A stretch of DNA of 64,000 bases from Chaenocephalus aceratus (GCA_023974075.1 JAMFTG010000158.1:62001-126000), one strand, 5' to 3'. Counted from the first letter of the stretch, positions 1 to 11,888 are shown. Translations and numbers: made by a program. Notes: a model not told the origin generated them from the letters alone.

Positions 1-829
1 AGACCAGACAAAGAGGAAGGTGAGCCATGTTAGCCTAGCGCATTGGCGCTAGCGCCACTTGTTTTGATGTACGTTTTTGTTGATAACGTCGCGAGTTTGT
101 ATCTTTCAGTGTTGAGGTGGGCACCGTTAGATTCTGTGTCTTTACGATCATAAACAATGTGTTGGATGTGCAACTAGGATAAGTAATAAGGGAGCTAGGA
201 GTGATTTTCGGTGCAGTAATAGGTTAGCATTTTTCGCTCGGGGCTAATTCAGAGGCTCACTGTAAGAGGATAACAGAGTAGGCCTATGTTTTTTTTTTTT
301 TTTTTCACAACAGTTGTATTTGGATGGAATGAATACCTACTGTATAATGATCATTCAAAGTAATAAAATGATTTTTACAGTGAAAAAGTTCAAATGGAAC
401 TGATGGTTTCCAAATTACCCAGAGGTGAGTCCACTTGGACTTTATTTTTCTAAACCTCTCTAAAAAGGTCAAATTTCACTTGTTTTGCATCAATCTTGAT
501 ACAGGGTACTTATATGTTATAGTTTGGATTCCTAAAGCTTTTAGTCTACTAGCCCATCATTCAAGGGTGGTTTTCACTATAAGTAATGGTTTTTTTTAGG
601 CGGACATTAGAATTTACATGTTTTTACTGTGGTCCATCTGAATTTACTTTAAAATAAAAACATCTATATTGATTCTGACAGTTCCACATCCAACTCACAG
701 ACGTAACCTTGCTTTGAGAGAAAAGATTATTAATTTACCCCTTTTAGAAGTGAAGATATAGTCTTTGTTGTGTTAGTGGCATCTTCAAGCATGAAACCTG
801 AAAAACAGGCTCAGGGCTTAAGAGGTTAA
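1..829. mobile_element. piggyBac-like element, right-hand part (copy 1)
   Basis: The segment ends with CAGGGCTTAAGAGG followed by TTAA at 826-829. The reverse complement of this end (CCTCTTAAGCCCTGA after TTAA) matches the left end of a second copy at 49187, and a TTAA target site is the hallmark of piggyBac-type elements. Bases 1-345 are nearly identical to 50172-50523. No transposase is visible, so it is non-autonomous as seen; its left part lies outside the window. Confidence 0.6.
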
Positions 830-984
830 AAAAACTTTTCTGGTCCTACCCCCTCTAACATATATCTTTCTTATAAATAAAACATTAGGTCATCGTCATC
901 AGCGACATGTTTGTCATGTTAATTTGTTTTTTTACAAAACAATCAGAAAGAAATTACTTTTACAATTACAATAAATAACGACAA

Positions 985-3130
985 ATGGGATTTTACAGGT
1001 CCTGTTCATCACCATTAATGATTTGGCTCCTAAATAATACTTTCAGTTTAGATAGACTTGTACAATATTTCAGTGCATCATTACAGTTATTCCACAGACT
1101 AACACCTTTTGATGAGATGCAATGAAGTTTGGCATTTGTTCGTACGGGTGGTTTTTTGAAAATGCAGTTTCCTCTCAACATGTACATGCTTTCTCTCCGT
1201 GTGAAAAGTCCCTGGATATTATGAGGTAATTGTTGATTTGCGGCTTTGAACATAATTTGAATAGTTGTATAGTCAACCAGGTCTTGTAGTTTTAGTGTTT
1301 TTAGTTTGATGAACAATTTATTTGTTGGTTCTCTGCAGGTAGTTGTATGTATAACTCGTATGGCTCTTTTTTGCAGGATGAAGATAGGATGTGTATTTGT
1401 TTTATATGTGTTCCCTCAAACTTCCACACAATACATCATGTATGGAAGTATGAAGGAGCAGTACAGCATAAACAAAGAAGCTTGATTAATTAGGTATTTG
1501 GCTTTATTCAGGCTTTATTGATTTGGATATTTTGGCTTTGATATAACTTATATGTGGTTTCCAACTTAATTTATTGTCTATGATTACTCCAAGGAATTGT
1601 ATTTCTGATACTCTTTCTAATTGGACGCCATTTATAGTGAGTTTCTTCTCTGTATTGGTCGATCGATTCCCAAATATTATGAGTTTGGTTTTGCTTGCGT
1701 TCAATGTTAATTTATTTTGGTCAAACCAGATCTTCATCCTGCTCAGTTCCTTCTCCATTGTGACCAATAGCTGTTCTAAATTGTCCCCACAGCAGAGCAG
1801 ACTTGTGTCATCTGCAAAAAGAATGGTTTTTAATAGTTTTTGATACTTCACATATATTATTAATATACAGAATAAATAGTAATGGCCCCAAGACTGAGCC
1901 CTGAGGCACCCCATATGTAACCTGCAGTAGTTGTGATTTATGGCTTTGTAGTTCAACGTACTGTTCCCTGTTATGTAGGTAGCTGGATAGCCATGAGAAT
2001 GCAACACCTCTAATGCCATATCTCTGTAGTTTTTTAATTAATAATTCATGGTCAACCGTGTCAAATGCTTTTTTAAGGTCCAGAAATATCCCTATTGCAT
2101 ATTCTTTCTTTTCTATTGCCTTAGTAATGTATTCCATAAATTCTATAACTGCAAATGATGTAATTCTGTTTGCTCTGAAACCATATTGTTGTTCATAGAG
2201 TATGTTATGTTTGGTGATGAAGTCATTTAGTCTTGTATAGTAGATTTTTTCCAGTATTTTAGAAAACTGTGAGAGCAACGAAATTGGTCTATAGTTTGAC
2301 AGTACATGTTTATTTCCAGATGTATGTATTGGTATGACTTTAGCAGTTTTCATTTTATTTGGAAATACACCGGTTTGTATTGACTGATTACAGATGTGAG
2401 TTAGTGGTTTGGCTATACATTCAATAATGTGTTTAACTGTATACATGTCAATATCATGACAGTCGGTAGACCTTTTACTCTTAAGTTTTTTAACTGTGTC
2501 AATAATTTCATATTCATCAGTCCCTCTTAAGAATATAGTTTCCTTCACATATATATCTTTACTTTCAACACCATCACTTGCTAGACAAGGACCAACATTG
2601 ACAAAGTACTTATTGAAATCTTCGGCAACTGAGTTCATGTCATAAATTACTGTATTGTTTTTTGACAGAAAACTGTTTGGGTATTGTGCCTTTCCATTTC
2701 CTTTTTTAATAATGGTATTTAATACATTCCATGTATTTTTAATGTTATTTTTGTTATCCTCCAATAATTTGTTGTAATGATCCATTTTGCTACATCGTAT
2801 TATCTTTGTTAGTTTGTTTTTGTATGTCTTGTATTTTTGTTCAGCCTCTACTGATCCATTCTTTAAGAAGTCTTTATATAATTCATTTTTCGTTTTACAT
2901 GCACATAATATTCCATGGTTTTTCAGCATATTTTTGTTTCACTATTTTCTTTACACGAGGACAATGTTTTTCATACAGCCCTGATAGAATATGTAGAAAT
3001 GATTCATAGGCTTCATTTGCATCTGGTACATACACTTTGTTCCAGTCTTGTTTAGATAATTCTTCTTTAAAAGAATGAACAGACTCTGGTGTTTTGTGTC
3101 TTGTAATTGTGACTTTTCTGGTGTCTTTTT
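985..3130 (-). mobile_element. Non-LTR retrotransposon, CR1/Jockey-type LINE, copy 1
   Basis: A minus-strand LINE body runs from the end of the endonuclease/linker region (near 3100) through reverse transcriptase to the C-terminus of ORF2 near 993. It lacks its 5' half, being replaced near 3130-3150 by the start of an L2-type copy on the other strand. A second member of the same family lies at 21185-23625. The exact clade (L2, Daphne, Crack and similar) is not resolved here. Confidence 0.8.
993..3117 (-). pseudogene. LINE reverse transcriptase (ORF2) remnant
   Basis: Three overlapping open stretches (2929-1808, 2019-1504, 1316-993, read on the minus strand) make one broken ORF2. The first holds the RT fingers and palm: NYRPISLLSQFSKILEKI, FLDLKKAFDTVDHELL and [13 protein letters not shown]. 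The second, in another frame, holds the catalytic FADDTSLL motif and the downstream NASKTK and LGVIIDNKLSW thumb motifs. The third is the C-terminal tail. The frame change falls near 1830-1860, between GVPQGS and FADD, so the copy is inactive. Upstream codons near 3050 (EELSKQDWNKVYV) match the same stretch in the copy at 23.4 kb. The role would be target-primed reverse transcription of its own RNA. Confidence 0.8.
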
Positions 3131-3139
3131 TGATCCTAG

Positions 3140-3546
3140 TACAGTTCTGTATTGTTGAGGCGCATCTTAAACTGCTGGCTAAAAATAAACGTAAATACAG
3201 TAGGATTGTTATTCACGTCGGTGGTAATGATGTTCGTTTACGCCAATCAGAATGCACCAAACTTAATGTGGAGTCGGTGTGTAGTTATGCTAAAACAATG
3301 TCGGACACCGTAATCTTCTCTGGTCCCCTCCCCAATCTGATCAATGATGACATGTATAGCCGCATGTCATCATTTCAGCGCTGGTTGTCTTGGTGGTGCC
3401 CAGCAAACAATGTGGGCTTCGTAAATAATTGGACAGCCTTCTGGGGAAAACCTGGTCTGATAAAGAGAGACGGCATTCATCCTACTTTGGAAGGTGCAGA
3501 TCTCATTTCGGCAAACATTTCAGGGCTTTGTGGACTTAATCCATGA
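3140..3546 (+). pseudogene. L2 ORF1, SGNH/GDSL-like esterase domain (C-terminal part)
   Basis: The reading frame contains IVIHVGGNDVR, the GND block of SGNH hydrolases, and RDGIHPTLEGADLIS, the block with the catalytic Asp-x-x-His. The Ser block would lie upstream and is missing because the copy is 5' truncated. In fish L2 and CR1 elements this domain sits in ORF1 beside the RNA-binding part; its biochemical role in retrotransposition is uncertain. The frame closes at 3546, 115 bases before the open frame of ORF2. Confidence 0.7.
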
Positions 3547-5061
3547 CAAACTGGAGTTGAGACCAGGAGGCGGAGTCGCAGTCTTACACGCTTCTCTGCG
3601 CTCTCTCCTAGGCAGTCATCCATAGGAATCCCGAACCCAATAAAATACCCAATATTAGCGGTGTGTGTGTCTGCCCAAGGACAATTTAAGGTAAAACCTA
3701 ATAGAGGTGTCATACATAATAACCTAATAAAAGTAAATGTAACAACTACTACAGTGCAACAAAACAGGAAGATTAAATGTGGTCTCTTAAACATAAGATC
3801 TCTAGCATCTAAAGCAATATTGGTAAATGATTTAATATCATATTATAATATTTATATATGCTGTCTCACTGAAACTTGGTTGAGACATGAAGAATATGTC
3901 AGCATAAATGAGGCCACTCCACCCAGCCATATCAACACTCATATTGCTCGAGGCACGGGCCGAGGAGGTGGAGTTGCAGCAATCTTTGACTCAAGTTTAC
4001 TTATCAATACTAAACCAAAATTAAATTATACCTCCTTTGAAAGCCTCGTTTTTAGTCTTACGCATCCGACCTGGAAAACTTTGCAGCCAATCTTATTTGT
4101 TACAGTGTATCGTGCACCAGGTCCTTATTCAGAATTCTTATCAGAATTCTCTGAGTTTTTATCAACTTTGGTTCTTAAAACAGATAAAGTAATTATCGTA
4201 GGTGACTTTAATATTCATGTTGACGATGATAAAAATAGCCTTACTGTTGCATTTAACTCTATATTAGATTCTGATGGTTTCTGTCAAGTGTAAATAAACC
4301 AACCCACTGCTATAATCACACTCTTGACCTTGTTCTGACTTATGGTATTGAAATTGAGCAACTATTAGTGGAACTGCATAATCCTGCTTTATCCGACCAT
4401 TTCTTAGTAACTTTTGAAGTACTATTACGAGACTACAAAGCATTAGTCAAAAGCTCTTGCAGCAGAAACCTATCTGTTAGTGCTATAGCCAAATTGAAGG
4501 AAGAGATTCCACCAATACTTAACTCGATAGCATGTCTGCATGTAGGGGAGGAAACGTATACAAAATGTACACCACCCCAAATTGATCATGTTGTTGATAG
4601 TGCTACAGATGCGAATAAAATTAGACTCTGTTGCTCCTTTGAAAAAGAAGAAAATAAAACAACATAGATTAGTTCCATGGCATAATGCCGAAACCCGCAA
4701 AATAAAGCAAAAGTCTAGACAACTTGAAAGGATATGGCGTTCCACTAAACTTGAAGAATTTCGTTTAATTTGGCATATTACTCTCAATGAATATAAGAAA
4801 GCACTGCATAAAGCGAGAGCAGCCTACCACTCTTCATTAATAGATGAGAATAAGAATAATGCAAGATTTATTTTCAGCACTGTAGCCAGGCGGACAGAGA
4901 GCCACAGCTCGATTGAGCATTCTATTCCCATAGCACTCAGTAGTAATGATTTTATGTGGTTTTTTAACGATAAAATTGTTACTCTTAGAAACAAAATTAA
5001 TGACCTCTTGCCTTTGACCAGTATAGTATTATCAACAGCTCCCGGAAACGTAAGTTCTAAT

Positions 5062-5768
5062 TAGAGCCGGGACTCGATTAAAAAAATTAATCTAATTAAT
5101 TAGAGGCTTTGTAATTAATTAATCGAAATTAATCGCATTTTTAATCAAATATACATATTTGACCTGAGAATAGTGAGAAGCAATTTTCACATGGATTTTA
5201 CTCCAAGTGGTCTACAGTCGAGTGCAATCCAGTGAGCTGGTTATTTTCTCAGACGTGGACTTATCCTGGCCCTGAAACCAGTCATCTGGTTGAGTGTGGG
5301 TTGGGTCAGGGTGTGGTTCCTTGCACTCGGAGTCGGGCTAACGTCCACGCTAGCTGCTACATGCTTTGCATTTAGGTGATACTTTAGGCTTGATGTGCTG
5401 CGGTGATATGCAAATTCTTTTTTGCATAATTTGCACACAACCGTGCTCTTATCGACGCTTCCATCCGTCCGTTTTTGAAAAAAAAATTCCCATCCACGGG
5501 GCCGACCAAAGCGGTCTCATCAGCTTGTTCGTTCATGTTTGACTATTGTTCACCGTGGTTTGTTGTTGTTTGAAGTCCCATGCTGAAGTCATGAACGTTA
5601 GTTGGTGCTCCAGTATAATCGGTACGCCTGAAACTCATCCAGTGAGAAACGTTCCGCTGTGCAAAAATAAGTGCGATTAAAGTGCGATTAAAATGCGTTA
5701 ATTTTTTTAGCGCGTTCATTTTTGTGTAATTAATTAATCTTAATTAACGCGTTAAAGTCCCGGCCCTA
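5062..5768 (-). mobile_element. hAT transposon, internally deleted, inside the L2 LINE
   Basis: The termini are TAGAGCCGGGAC and, inverted, TAGGGCCGGGAC. They are flanked by a perfect 8-bp duplication GTTCTAAT at 5054-5061 and 5769-5776. An 8-bp duplication and this type of terminus indicate the hAT superfamily. AT-rich subterminal repeats with the core TTAATTAAT occur at both ends. Only a BED-finger piece of the transposase remains. Confidence 0.85.
5241..5438 (-). pseudogene. BED-type zinc finger of a hAT transposase, fragment
   Basis: The minus-strand frame encodes CKLCKKEFAYHRSTSSLKYH continuing with LNAKH, a C-x2-C ... H-x4-H BED finger. This is the DNA-binding N-terminus of hAT transposases and ZBED proteins. 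The catalytic domain is absent from this 707-bp copy. The fragment gives the orientation of the element. Confidence 0.7.
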
Positions 5769-6957
5769 GTTCTAATATTACACTAGATAGTAAACTAGAA
5801 TGCTTTTCAGCCATAAACCTTGAACAATTACATTCAATGATTCTCTCTTCTAAACCATCAACGTGCATGTTAGACCCAATTCCATCTAAGCTGTTGAAGG
5901 AAGTTTTTCCATTAATTAGCACTTCTTTATTAAATATTATGAATATGTCTTTATTATCAGGCTATGTTCCACAATCATTCAAAGTAGCAGTGATAAAACC
6001 GCTTCTTAGAAAGCACAACCTCGATCCAGAGGTTTTAGCCAACTATAGACCTATTTCTAATCTTCCGTTCCTCTCAAAAATTCTTGAGAAAGCGGTCGCA
6101 AAACAGCTGTGTGATTACTTAAAAAACAATGATTTATTTGAAGATTTTCAGTCTGGCTTTAGAACACATCATAGCACAGAGACAGCTCTGGTTAAAGTCA
6201 CAAATGACATTCTAATAGCCTCAGACAAGGGACTTGTCTCTATTCTTGTTTTGCTCGATCTCAGTGCTGCATTTGATACTATCGACCATGATATCCTATT
6301 GCAAAGACGAGAGCACGTAGTTGGCATACAGGGAACTGCTTTAGGCTGGTTTAGGTCCTATCTATCTGAACGCTCTCAGTTTGTACGTGTTAACGATGAA
6401 TCTTCCACGCAAACCAAAGTTAGCCATGGAGTGCCACAGGGCTCAGTGCTCGGACCTATTTTGTTCACATTATATATGCTTCCGTTAGGCAATATTATAA
6501 GGAATCATTCTGTAAACTGTCATTGTTATGCGGATGATACTCAACTATATTTATCAATCAAGCCTGATGAAATGAATCATCTAAATAAAATGCAAGACTG
6601 CCTTAAGGACTTAAAAACGTGGATGACCTTAAACTTTTTGATGTTAAACACGACTAAAACTGAAGTTATTGTACTTGGCCCGAAGAATCTACGAAAAAAA
6701 TTATCTAAAGATATACTAACTATGGATGGCATTAATTTGGCCTCCAGTGAGACTGTAAGGAATCTTGGTGTTATATTTGATCAGGATTTATCCTTTAACG
6801 CCCACATAAAATCAATTTCAAGGACTGCCTACTTCCATCTACGTAACATTGCAAAACTCAGGCATATCTTGCCTCAAAACGATGCAGAGAAACTAGTCCA
6901 TGCATTTGTTACTTCTAGGCTGGATTATTGTAACTCTTTATTATCAGGGTTGAAGGA

Positions 6958-8027
6958 GTAGATAGCACTTCTCCGCGCCGTTCCTATGAGCTTGCTTTAA
7001 AAGAAGGAACACTCAAAACAACCAGGACGAGGGTTAAACAAAAATCTGTTTTAATTATAAAAGGTAATAATGCAATACAATATAATACATTACCATACCA
7101 TATAAAGCCATATCATATCATATCCGTAATGTAAAAGAGTAGGCCTACTCCTGCCCTGATTCACGCGCTACAAGACCCTCCGGTCTGAGCAGCGCGTGGA
7201 GAGAGAGAGAACAACAAGCTGAACAAACTCTCAATACCAACACCAACAGGAAGGGGTGGAGTTTCATTTGGGAGGTACCAAAAAACGCTGTCTCACAGGG
7301 AATCAGCGCGGGCCAGCAGAGTACCAAACAGTTTTTAGTTTGAAGCAAAACACATTCTTATTATGTAGCTTATCACACAATAGTCCATATGTTTTCCCTC
7401 TATGAAAGCCACAGGTGTTGGGAAGGCCTGCAGGATGCGCATCATTATATCTGGGGAAAATGTCCCTCGCAATTTGCAAAGCCTATCAATGGTTTAACCA
7501 AGAAAAACACTCAAAGGGGTAATCTTTTCACTCAAAACAGAACTCACAAGTAATTCTGCATCTTCCCTCTTCAAAAATAGCCTAAAAACACCCTTTTGAT
7601 AAACGGATAAAAGTCAAAGAAAAAGACTATTGCGCTAATCTACTTTTAAGAAAAAGGGAACATTGTTTCAGATGCCAGAGCAGTTTTTCCATATGGATAC
7701 ATTCTCAAATGTGTTGCCAAGACATCTACAAGCCATTATTAAGTCATCGACATGGCGGCAGCTGCTGGTAACTCGAAGTGACAGGTTTTAGGTTTTTCTG
7801 CTCACAGATTTTTCTGATATCACTGAAGTATGATCAGAAAGCCGTAGGACCTTGAAGATATTATAATTAACTTCAAATTTGATCAGTACCATCTAAAGTC
7901 CTTCAGGTTCAGAAGTTATTAAAAGCTTCTATTACATGGAATAACCATGCCGTAGCATTTCGAACATTTGGAGATCCACACCATGAAAAATAAAGTTGTT
8001 AAGTGAAAGTACATTCTCCTTACGGTA
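6958..8027. other. Unclassified intergenic sequence
   Basis: This kilobase starts where the L2 copy is cut off. I find no convincing ORF, splice signal or terminal repeat. It is probably another, unrecognised element or unique filler DNA. Confidence 0.4.
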
Positions 8028-8400
8028 ACACTTTATATTAAGCTACACAAATTAACCATCAACTAGTTGTTAATTAACATGCATATTAGCAGTATATTGT
8101 CTCTTTATTAGTCATTAGAAAACACTTATTAATGCCTTATTCTACATGACCATATTCTACAAGAAATAGGCCATTAGTTGAGAGTTTTTCCTCAATAACC
8201 CTCTGATTAGTGCTTATTTATTGCAAGTAAGGAAGTTGTTGTACATGAGTTGTGGTCTTAATATGCTCTGCTCAGTTATGGGCCTAATAAGGCAGTAGTA
8301 CCACAAGAATAGTAATTCTCCCATAATAACACTTAACAAATATGATCTATTCTTATGTGATAATACATCAACGTATAAGTGTTAATTGTCTCTAAATAAC
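8028..8400. mobile_element. MITE-like interspersed repeat
   Basis: The segment begins with CGGTAACACTTTATATTAAG, a start I associate with abundant non-autonomous DNA elements in fish, and is AT-rich with many TTATTAG/TTAAT words. No coding capacity is visible and the right boundary is not clear. The call rests on recognition of the terminal sequence. Confidence 0.35.
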
Positions 8401-8837
8401 TCAAAATTAGGTATTTATATCGCAGAACATGTTGCCTATTCTAAAGTGAAGTCTTGTTCATAACCAATAGAAGAAGAAAGAAGAATTCCTTTATTGTCAT
8501 CGCACCAGGTACAACGAAATTTAAAAAAGCAATCCTCGCAGTGCATTTCCACATAATACGAAAGAATATACAGTTGCAAGAAAAAGTATGTGAACCCTTT
8601 GGAATGACCTGGATTTCTGCATAAGTTGGTCATAAAATGTGTTCTGATCTTCATCTAAGTCACAACAATAGACAGACACAGTCTGCTTAAAATAATACCA
8701 CACAAACAATTATATGTTTTTATGTTTTTATTGAACACAACATGTAAACATTCAAAGTGCAGGGTGGAAAAAGTATGTGAACCCCTAGGCTAAAGACTTC
8801 TTCAAGAGCTAATTGGAGTCAGGAGTCAGCCAACCTG

Positions 8838-9447
8838 GAGTGGAGTGCACCAGCTGGGCGTAAACTGGGCGTAACTCTACGTCCGACGTAGAACCGAAGG
8901 TTAAGACCAAACTAAAGTTATGACTAGTGCACCACTTATGACTAGTGCACCTGCGCTCTCTCCAACCTTGCAGGTGCTGATTGCGCTCAGATTCTACGCG
9001 AACGGGGCCTTTCAAAATACTGTGGGAGACATGATTAATGTTCATCGCACAACTGCATGTCGGGCTATAAGACAAGTTTCATTGGCCCTCCAGCACCGAT
9101 TTCTTTCTCCGTCAGTTCCCGCTGTAGCTCTGACAAATCCCTCTTTCTCTTTCGGGGTGTGGCCATTTGGGATTCCCCTTGAGTCATCGCTGACGCTGTG
9201 GGTGTGGGAATTCCCTCTTCTCTGCGGTCCTCTGAGTCTGTAAAATGGAAAAATGGCGTTGCTTGGCAACAATTACTGTTTCGCGTGTATTCACGTGGAC
9301 GCGCATCTTAAGACCAGGCGCAGCAACGCCCGAGACTAGTCAGGCTTGGTGCACTCGGTGTAAATTCGAATCACTACGTCGGACGTAGCTAAGCCCGACG
9401 TTAGAGTTAAGCCCTACTTTTTTACGCCCAGCTGGTGCACTCCACTC
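8838..9447 (+). mobile_element. PIF/Harbinger-type transposon nested in Tc1
   Basis: The element has perfect 27-bp inverted ends beginning GAGTGGAGTGCACCAGCTGG. They are flanked by the 3-bp duplication CTG at 8835-8837 and 9448-9450. Removing the element and one CTG leaves continuous Tc1 sequence (CCAACCTGGAGTCCAATC). A second imperfect inverted motif (TACGTCGGACGTA type) lies inside both ends. Confidence 0.85.
8920..9243 (+). pseudogene. Harbinger transposase, N-terminal fragment
   Basis: LSPTLQVLIALRFYANGAFQ followed by NTVGDMINVHRTTACRAIRQ is the conserved helix-turn-helix region of Harbinger (HARBI1-like) nucleases. After about 60 residues the frame becomes unrelated and the DDE catalytic part is absent, so this is an internal-deletion derivative. 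Confidence 0.7.
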
Positions 9448-9564
9448 CTGGAGTCCAATCAATGAGACGAGATTGGAGGTGTTGGTTAAAGCTGCCCTGC
9501 CCTATAAAAAATACACACCACTTTTGAATCTGCTATTCTTAAGAAGCATTGCCAGATGTGAACC

Positions 9565-10078
9565 ATGCCTCGCACAAAAGAGCTCTCAGAAGACCTACGA
9601 TTAAGAATTGTTGACTTGCATAAAGCTGGAAAGGGTTCCAAAAGTATCTCTGAAAGCCTTGATGCTCATCAGTCCACGGTAAGACAAGTTGTCTATCCAT
9701 GGAGAAAGTTCAGCACTGTTGCTACTCTCCCTAGGAGTGGCCATCCTGTAAAGATGACTGCAAGAGCACAGCGCAGAATGCTCAATGAGGTGAAGAAGAA
9801 TCAGCTAGAGACTTAAAGAAATCTCTGGCACATGCTAACATCTCTGTTGACGAATCTACGATACGTAAAACACTGAACAAGAATGGAGTTCATGGGAGGA
9901 CACCACGGAGGAAGCCACTGCTGTCCAGAAAAAACATTGCTGCATGTTTGAAGTTAGCAAAAGAGCACCTGGATGTTCCACAGCACTACTGGCAACATGT
10001 TCTGTGGACAGATGAAACCAAAGTTGAGTTGTTTGGAAGGAACACACAACGCTATGTGTGGAGAATCCAAAGGGTTCA
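9565..10078 (+). pseudogene. Tc1-like transposase, broken and truncated
   Basis: The N-terminus [20 protein letters not shown] with [20 protein letters not shown] is the paired-like helix-turn-helix that binds the inverted repeats. A stop at about 9814 and a frame change follow; the next recognisable block is EHLDVPQHYWQHVLWTDETK with VELFGRN, containing the first catalytic Asp. The frame then runs straight into the right inverted repeat, so the second Asp and the final Asp/Glu of the DDE triad are deleted. The copy could only move if an intact transposase is supplied from elsewhere. Confidence 0.8.
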
Positions 10079-10143
10079 CATACTGTTTCTTGCAACTGTA
10101 TATCTATATAAACATATAAACATATACACACATAAACATATGC

Positions 10144-10980
10144 TCACACATCCATACCAGCATGCATACATGCCCGCACATAATTTAAATACAGTTTACA
10201 ATATAAAAAACACAGGGATGATATTTGGCATCTCTGATGTCGATCAGTTAATAAATTAATAAAACTATTAAAAAGTAGTGCAGTTGCAAAACTGTTTTTC
10301 AGTCGGTTTGTCCTTGATTGAATTGACCTGTAGCGTCTACCGGAGGGCAGAAGAGCAAACAGGAAGTGTCCAGGGTGTGAAGAGTCTGCAATTATTTTGC
10401 CTGCTCTGTTGAGGCAACGTTGGCTGAAGAGTTCCTCCAGAGAAGGCAGTGAGCAGCCGATGACCTTCTGGGCTGTGTTGATGAGCCTCTGAAGGGCTTT
10501 CCTGTCCTTTTCTGAGCAGCTGGCACACCACGTGGTGAGGCAATATGCCAGCACTCTCTATGGAGCAGCGGTAGAAAGACACCAGAAGCTTCTCCTCCAG
10601 GTTGTTTGTCCTGAGGAGGTGGAGTCGCTGCTGGGCCTTTTTCACAGATGTTGTGGTGTTGATAGACCAGGATAGATCTTCAGCAATGTGTGCCGAGGAA
10701 CCTGAAGGCGGGAACCCTTTCCACACAGTTGCCGTTGATGTACAGTGGATCTGTTGTGCTGTTTTTCCTGAAGTCTATAATGAGTTATTTTGTTTTTATG
10801 GAGTTCAGAACAAGGTTATTATCTGAACACCACACTGCCAGTCTCTGGATTTCATCCCTGTAGGCTGACTCCTCTCCTCTTGTGATCAGTCCAACCACAG
10901 TTGTGTCGTCCGCAAACTTGAACGATGGTGTTGGTGGGGTGAGTGGGGGCACAGTCATAGGTGTACAGGGAGTAGAGCAT
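10144..10980 (-). pseudogene. LINE reverse transcriptase, C-terminal half
   Basis: Read on the minus strand from 10980: SLYTYDCAP, a degraded catalytic block corresponding to FADDTTVVGLI, IAEDLSWS with KKAQQRLHLLR, SFYRCSIES, ALQRLINTAQKVIGCSLPSL, and HPGHFLFALLPSGRRYRS followed by RTNRLKNSF. These are C-terminal landmarks of a fish LINE group near L2/Rex1. The frame changes between 10726-10337 and 10554-10144, so the copy is dead. A distant piece of the same ORF (NPRKAAGPDGVTGRVL) is at 11996-11900. Confidence 0.75.
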
Positions 10981-10991
10981 GGGGCTCAGCA

Positions 10992-11888
10992 CTAGGGTTG
11001 CAAAGGGGCGGAACGTTTCCATGGGAAGTTAAGCTGGGATTTTGGAAATATTCAATGCAAAATTAAACAAAAAACATGACATTTCAACAGATTTTTTTAA
11101 TTTTATTTTTTTTAAGTAGAACAGAACCATTTTTAATTATGTTATTGAACAATAATTTGTTTCATTGAAGAACGAAAACAGGAATGTTGAGTTAAATATG
11201 ACTCATCTGTGCATGTGATGGAGGAATGCACAGTGCCTGTAGGGGGTGTGGTCTCAATAGCCATCAAATCAAGTTTTATTTATATAGCACATTTATAAAC
11301 AATTCTTGGTCGAGCCAAAGTGCTGTACATATAATAAAAATAGCCTACAGTAGAGACACTTTACAGCAAATACAACAGCACAGATTGTTCAGAATATCAG
11401 TATGAGAAAAACGACACCCTCTATCCTTAGACCCTCTGTCCTTAGACCCTCTGTCCTTAGACCCTCACATCGTACAAGGAAACACTTCCAGAGAAAACCC
11501 AGTTTAAAGGGAAACATGGGAGAAACCTCAGGGAGAGCAGCAGAGGAGGGATCCCTCTCCAGGACAGACAGACGTGCAATAGATGCCGTGTGTAAATCGA
11601 AGAGATAATACATTTTACAGCATATCGACCGAATGTTAGGAAATGCATGTGTCTGTAATAAGAAGATGAGCAGTGTGCTATGGCATGGATATTCAAGTGT
11701 ACTTGAATGGCATCTGTTTGTTTTAGTCAAGATTATGCTAAAATATACTTTCCCCAACTATGTTTAAGTTCCCTATGAAGAGTCAACCTTCAATTTAGAA
11801 AATTCCCAGTTTATTCCCAAACATTTCCGTTTATTTCCATTAATTCCCATGGAAAGTTTCCATCTTTGAAAATTCCCGGAATGTTGCA
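10992..11888. mobile_element. MITE with GGTTGCAAAGGGGCGGAA-type end, carrying an L2 insert
   Basis: The left end is AGGGTTGCAAAGGGGCGGAA with TTTCCATGGGAA just inside. The right end contains TTCCCATGGAAAGTTTCC and CCGGAATGTTGCA, giving an imperfect inverted relation. It sits inside the minus-strand LINE. Exact termini and target duplication are not clear. Confidence 0.5.
11270..11690 (-). mobile_element. L2-type LINE 3' end, minus strand
   Basis: It shares the block ACCCTCTGTCCTTAG (repeated), CATCGTACAAGGAAA, and CAGAGGAGGGATCCCTCTCC with the 3' untranslated end of the L2 copy at 51.2-51.3 kb, in reverse orientation. It starts with AATCAAGTTTTATTTATATA, a typical fish LINE tail in reverse. 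It is heavily 5' truncated and has no RT. Confidence 0.65.

Larger units (their letters stand above)
3140..6957 (+). mobile_element. L2-type LINE carrying an esterase ORF1, 5' and 3' truncated
   Basis: It carries the end of an ORF1 with an SGNH-esterase-like domain, then ORF2 with an endonuclease and a reverse transcriptase, as in fish L2/CR1 elements. The RT stops at LLSGLKE near 6957, where intact relatives continue for about 150 residues; unrelated sequence follows. A hAT element is inserted at 5062-5768. Related 3' pieces occur at 11.3, 25.6 and 50.6 kb. Confidence 0.8.
3661..6957 (+). pseudogene. L2 ORF2 remnant: AP-like endonuclease and reverse transcriptase
   Basis: The endonuclease starts with KCGLLNIRSLASKA and shows CLTETWL, GRGGGVAAIF and IVGDFNIHVD. 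A frameshift near 4290 is followed by ALSDHFLV, the last endonuclease motif, and another frameshift follows near 4600-4670. The linker runs to 5061, where a hAT insertion interrupts it. After the insertion the RT resumes with [45 protein letters not shown] and YADDTQLY. The inserted DNA plus the duplicated target is 715 bp, which moves the frame by +1. That exactly connects the frame before (codon starts as in 4582) with the frame after (as in 5837). The ORF was therefore open across this point when the hAT landed. The C-terminus is missing. Confidence 0.8.
8571..10098 (+). mobile_element. Tc1/mariner-type transposon with a nested Harbinger
   Basis: The inverted ends read CAGTTGCAAGAAAAAGTATG and CAGTTGCAAGAAACAGTATG, and both continue TGAACCCTTTGGA. 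They are flanked by TA at 8569-8570 and 10099-10100, the Tc1 target duplication. Without the 610-bp nested element the copy is about 918 bp, shorter than the ~1.3-1.6 kb of intact fish Tc1 elements. The missing part is the C-terminal transposase. Confidence 0.9.
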
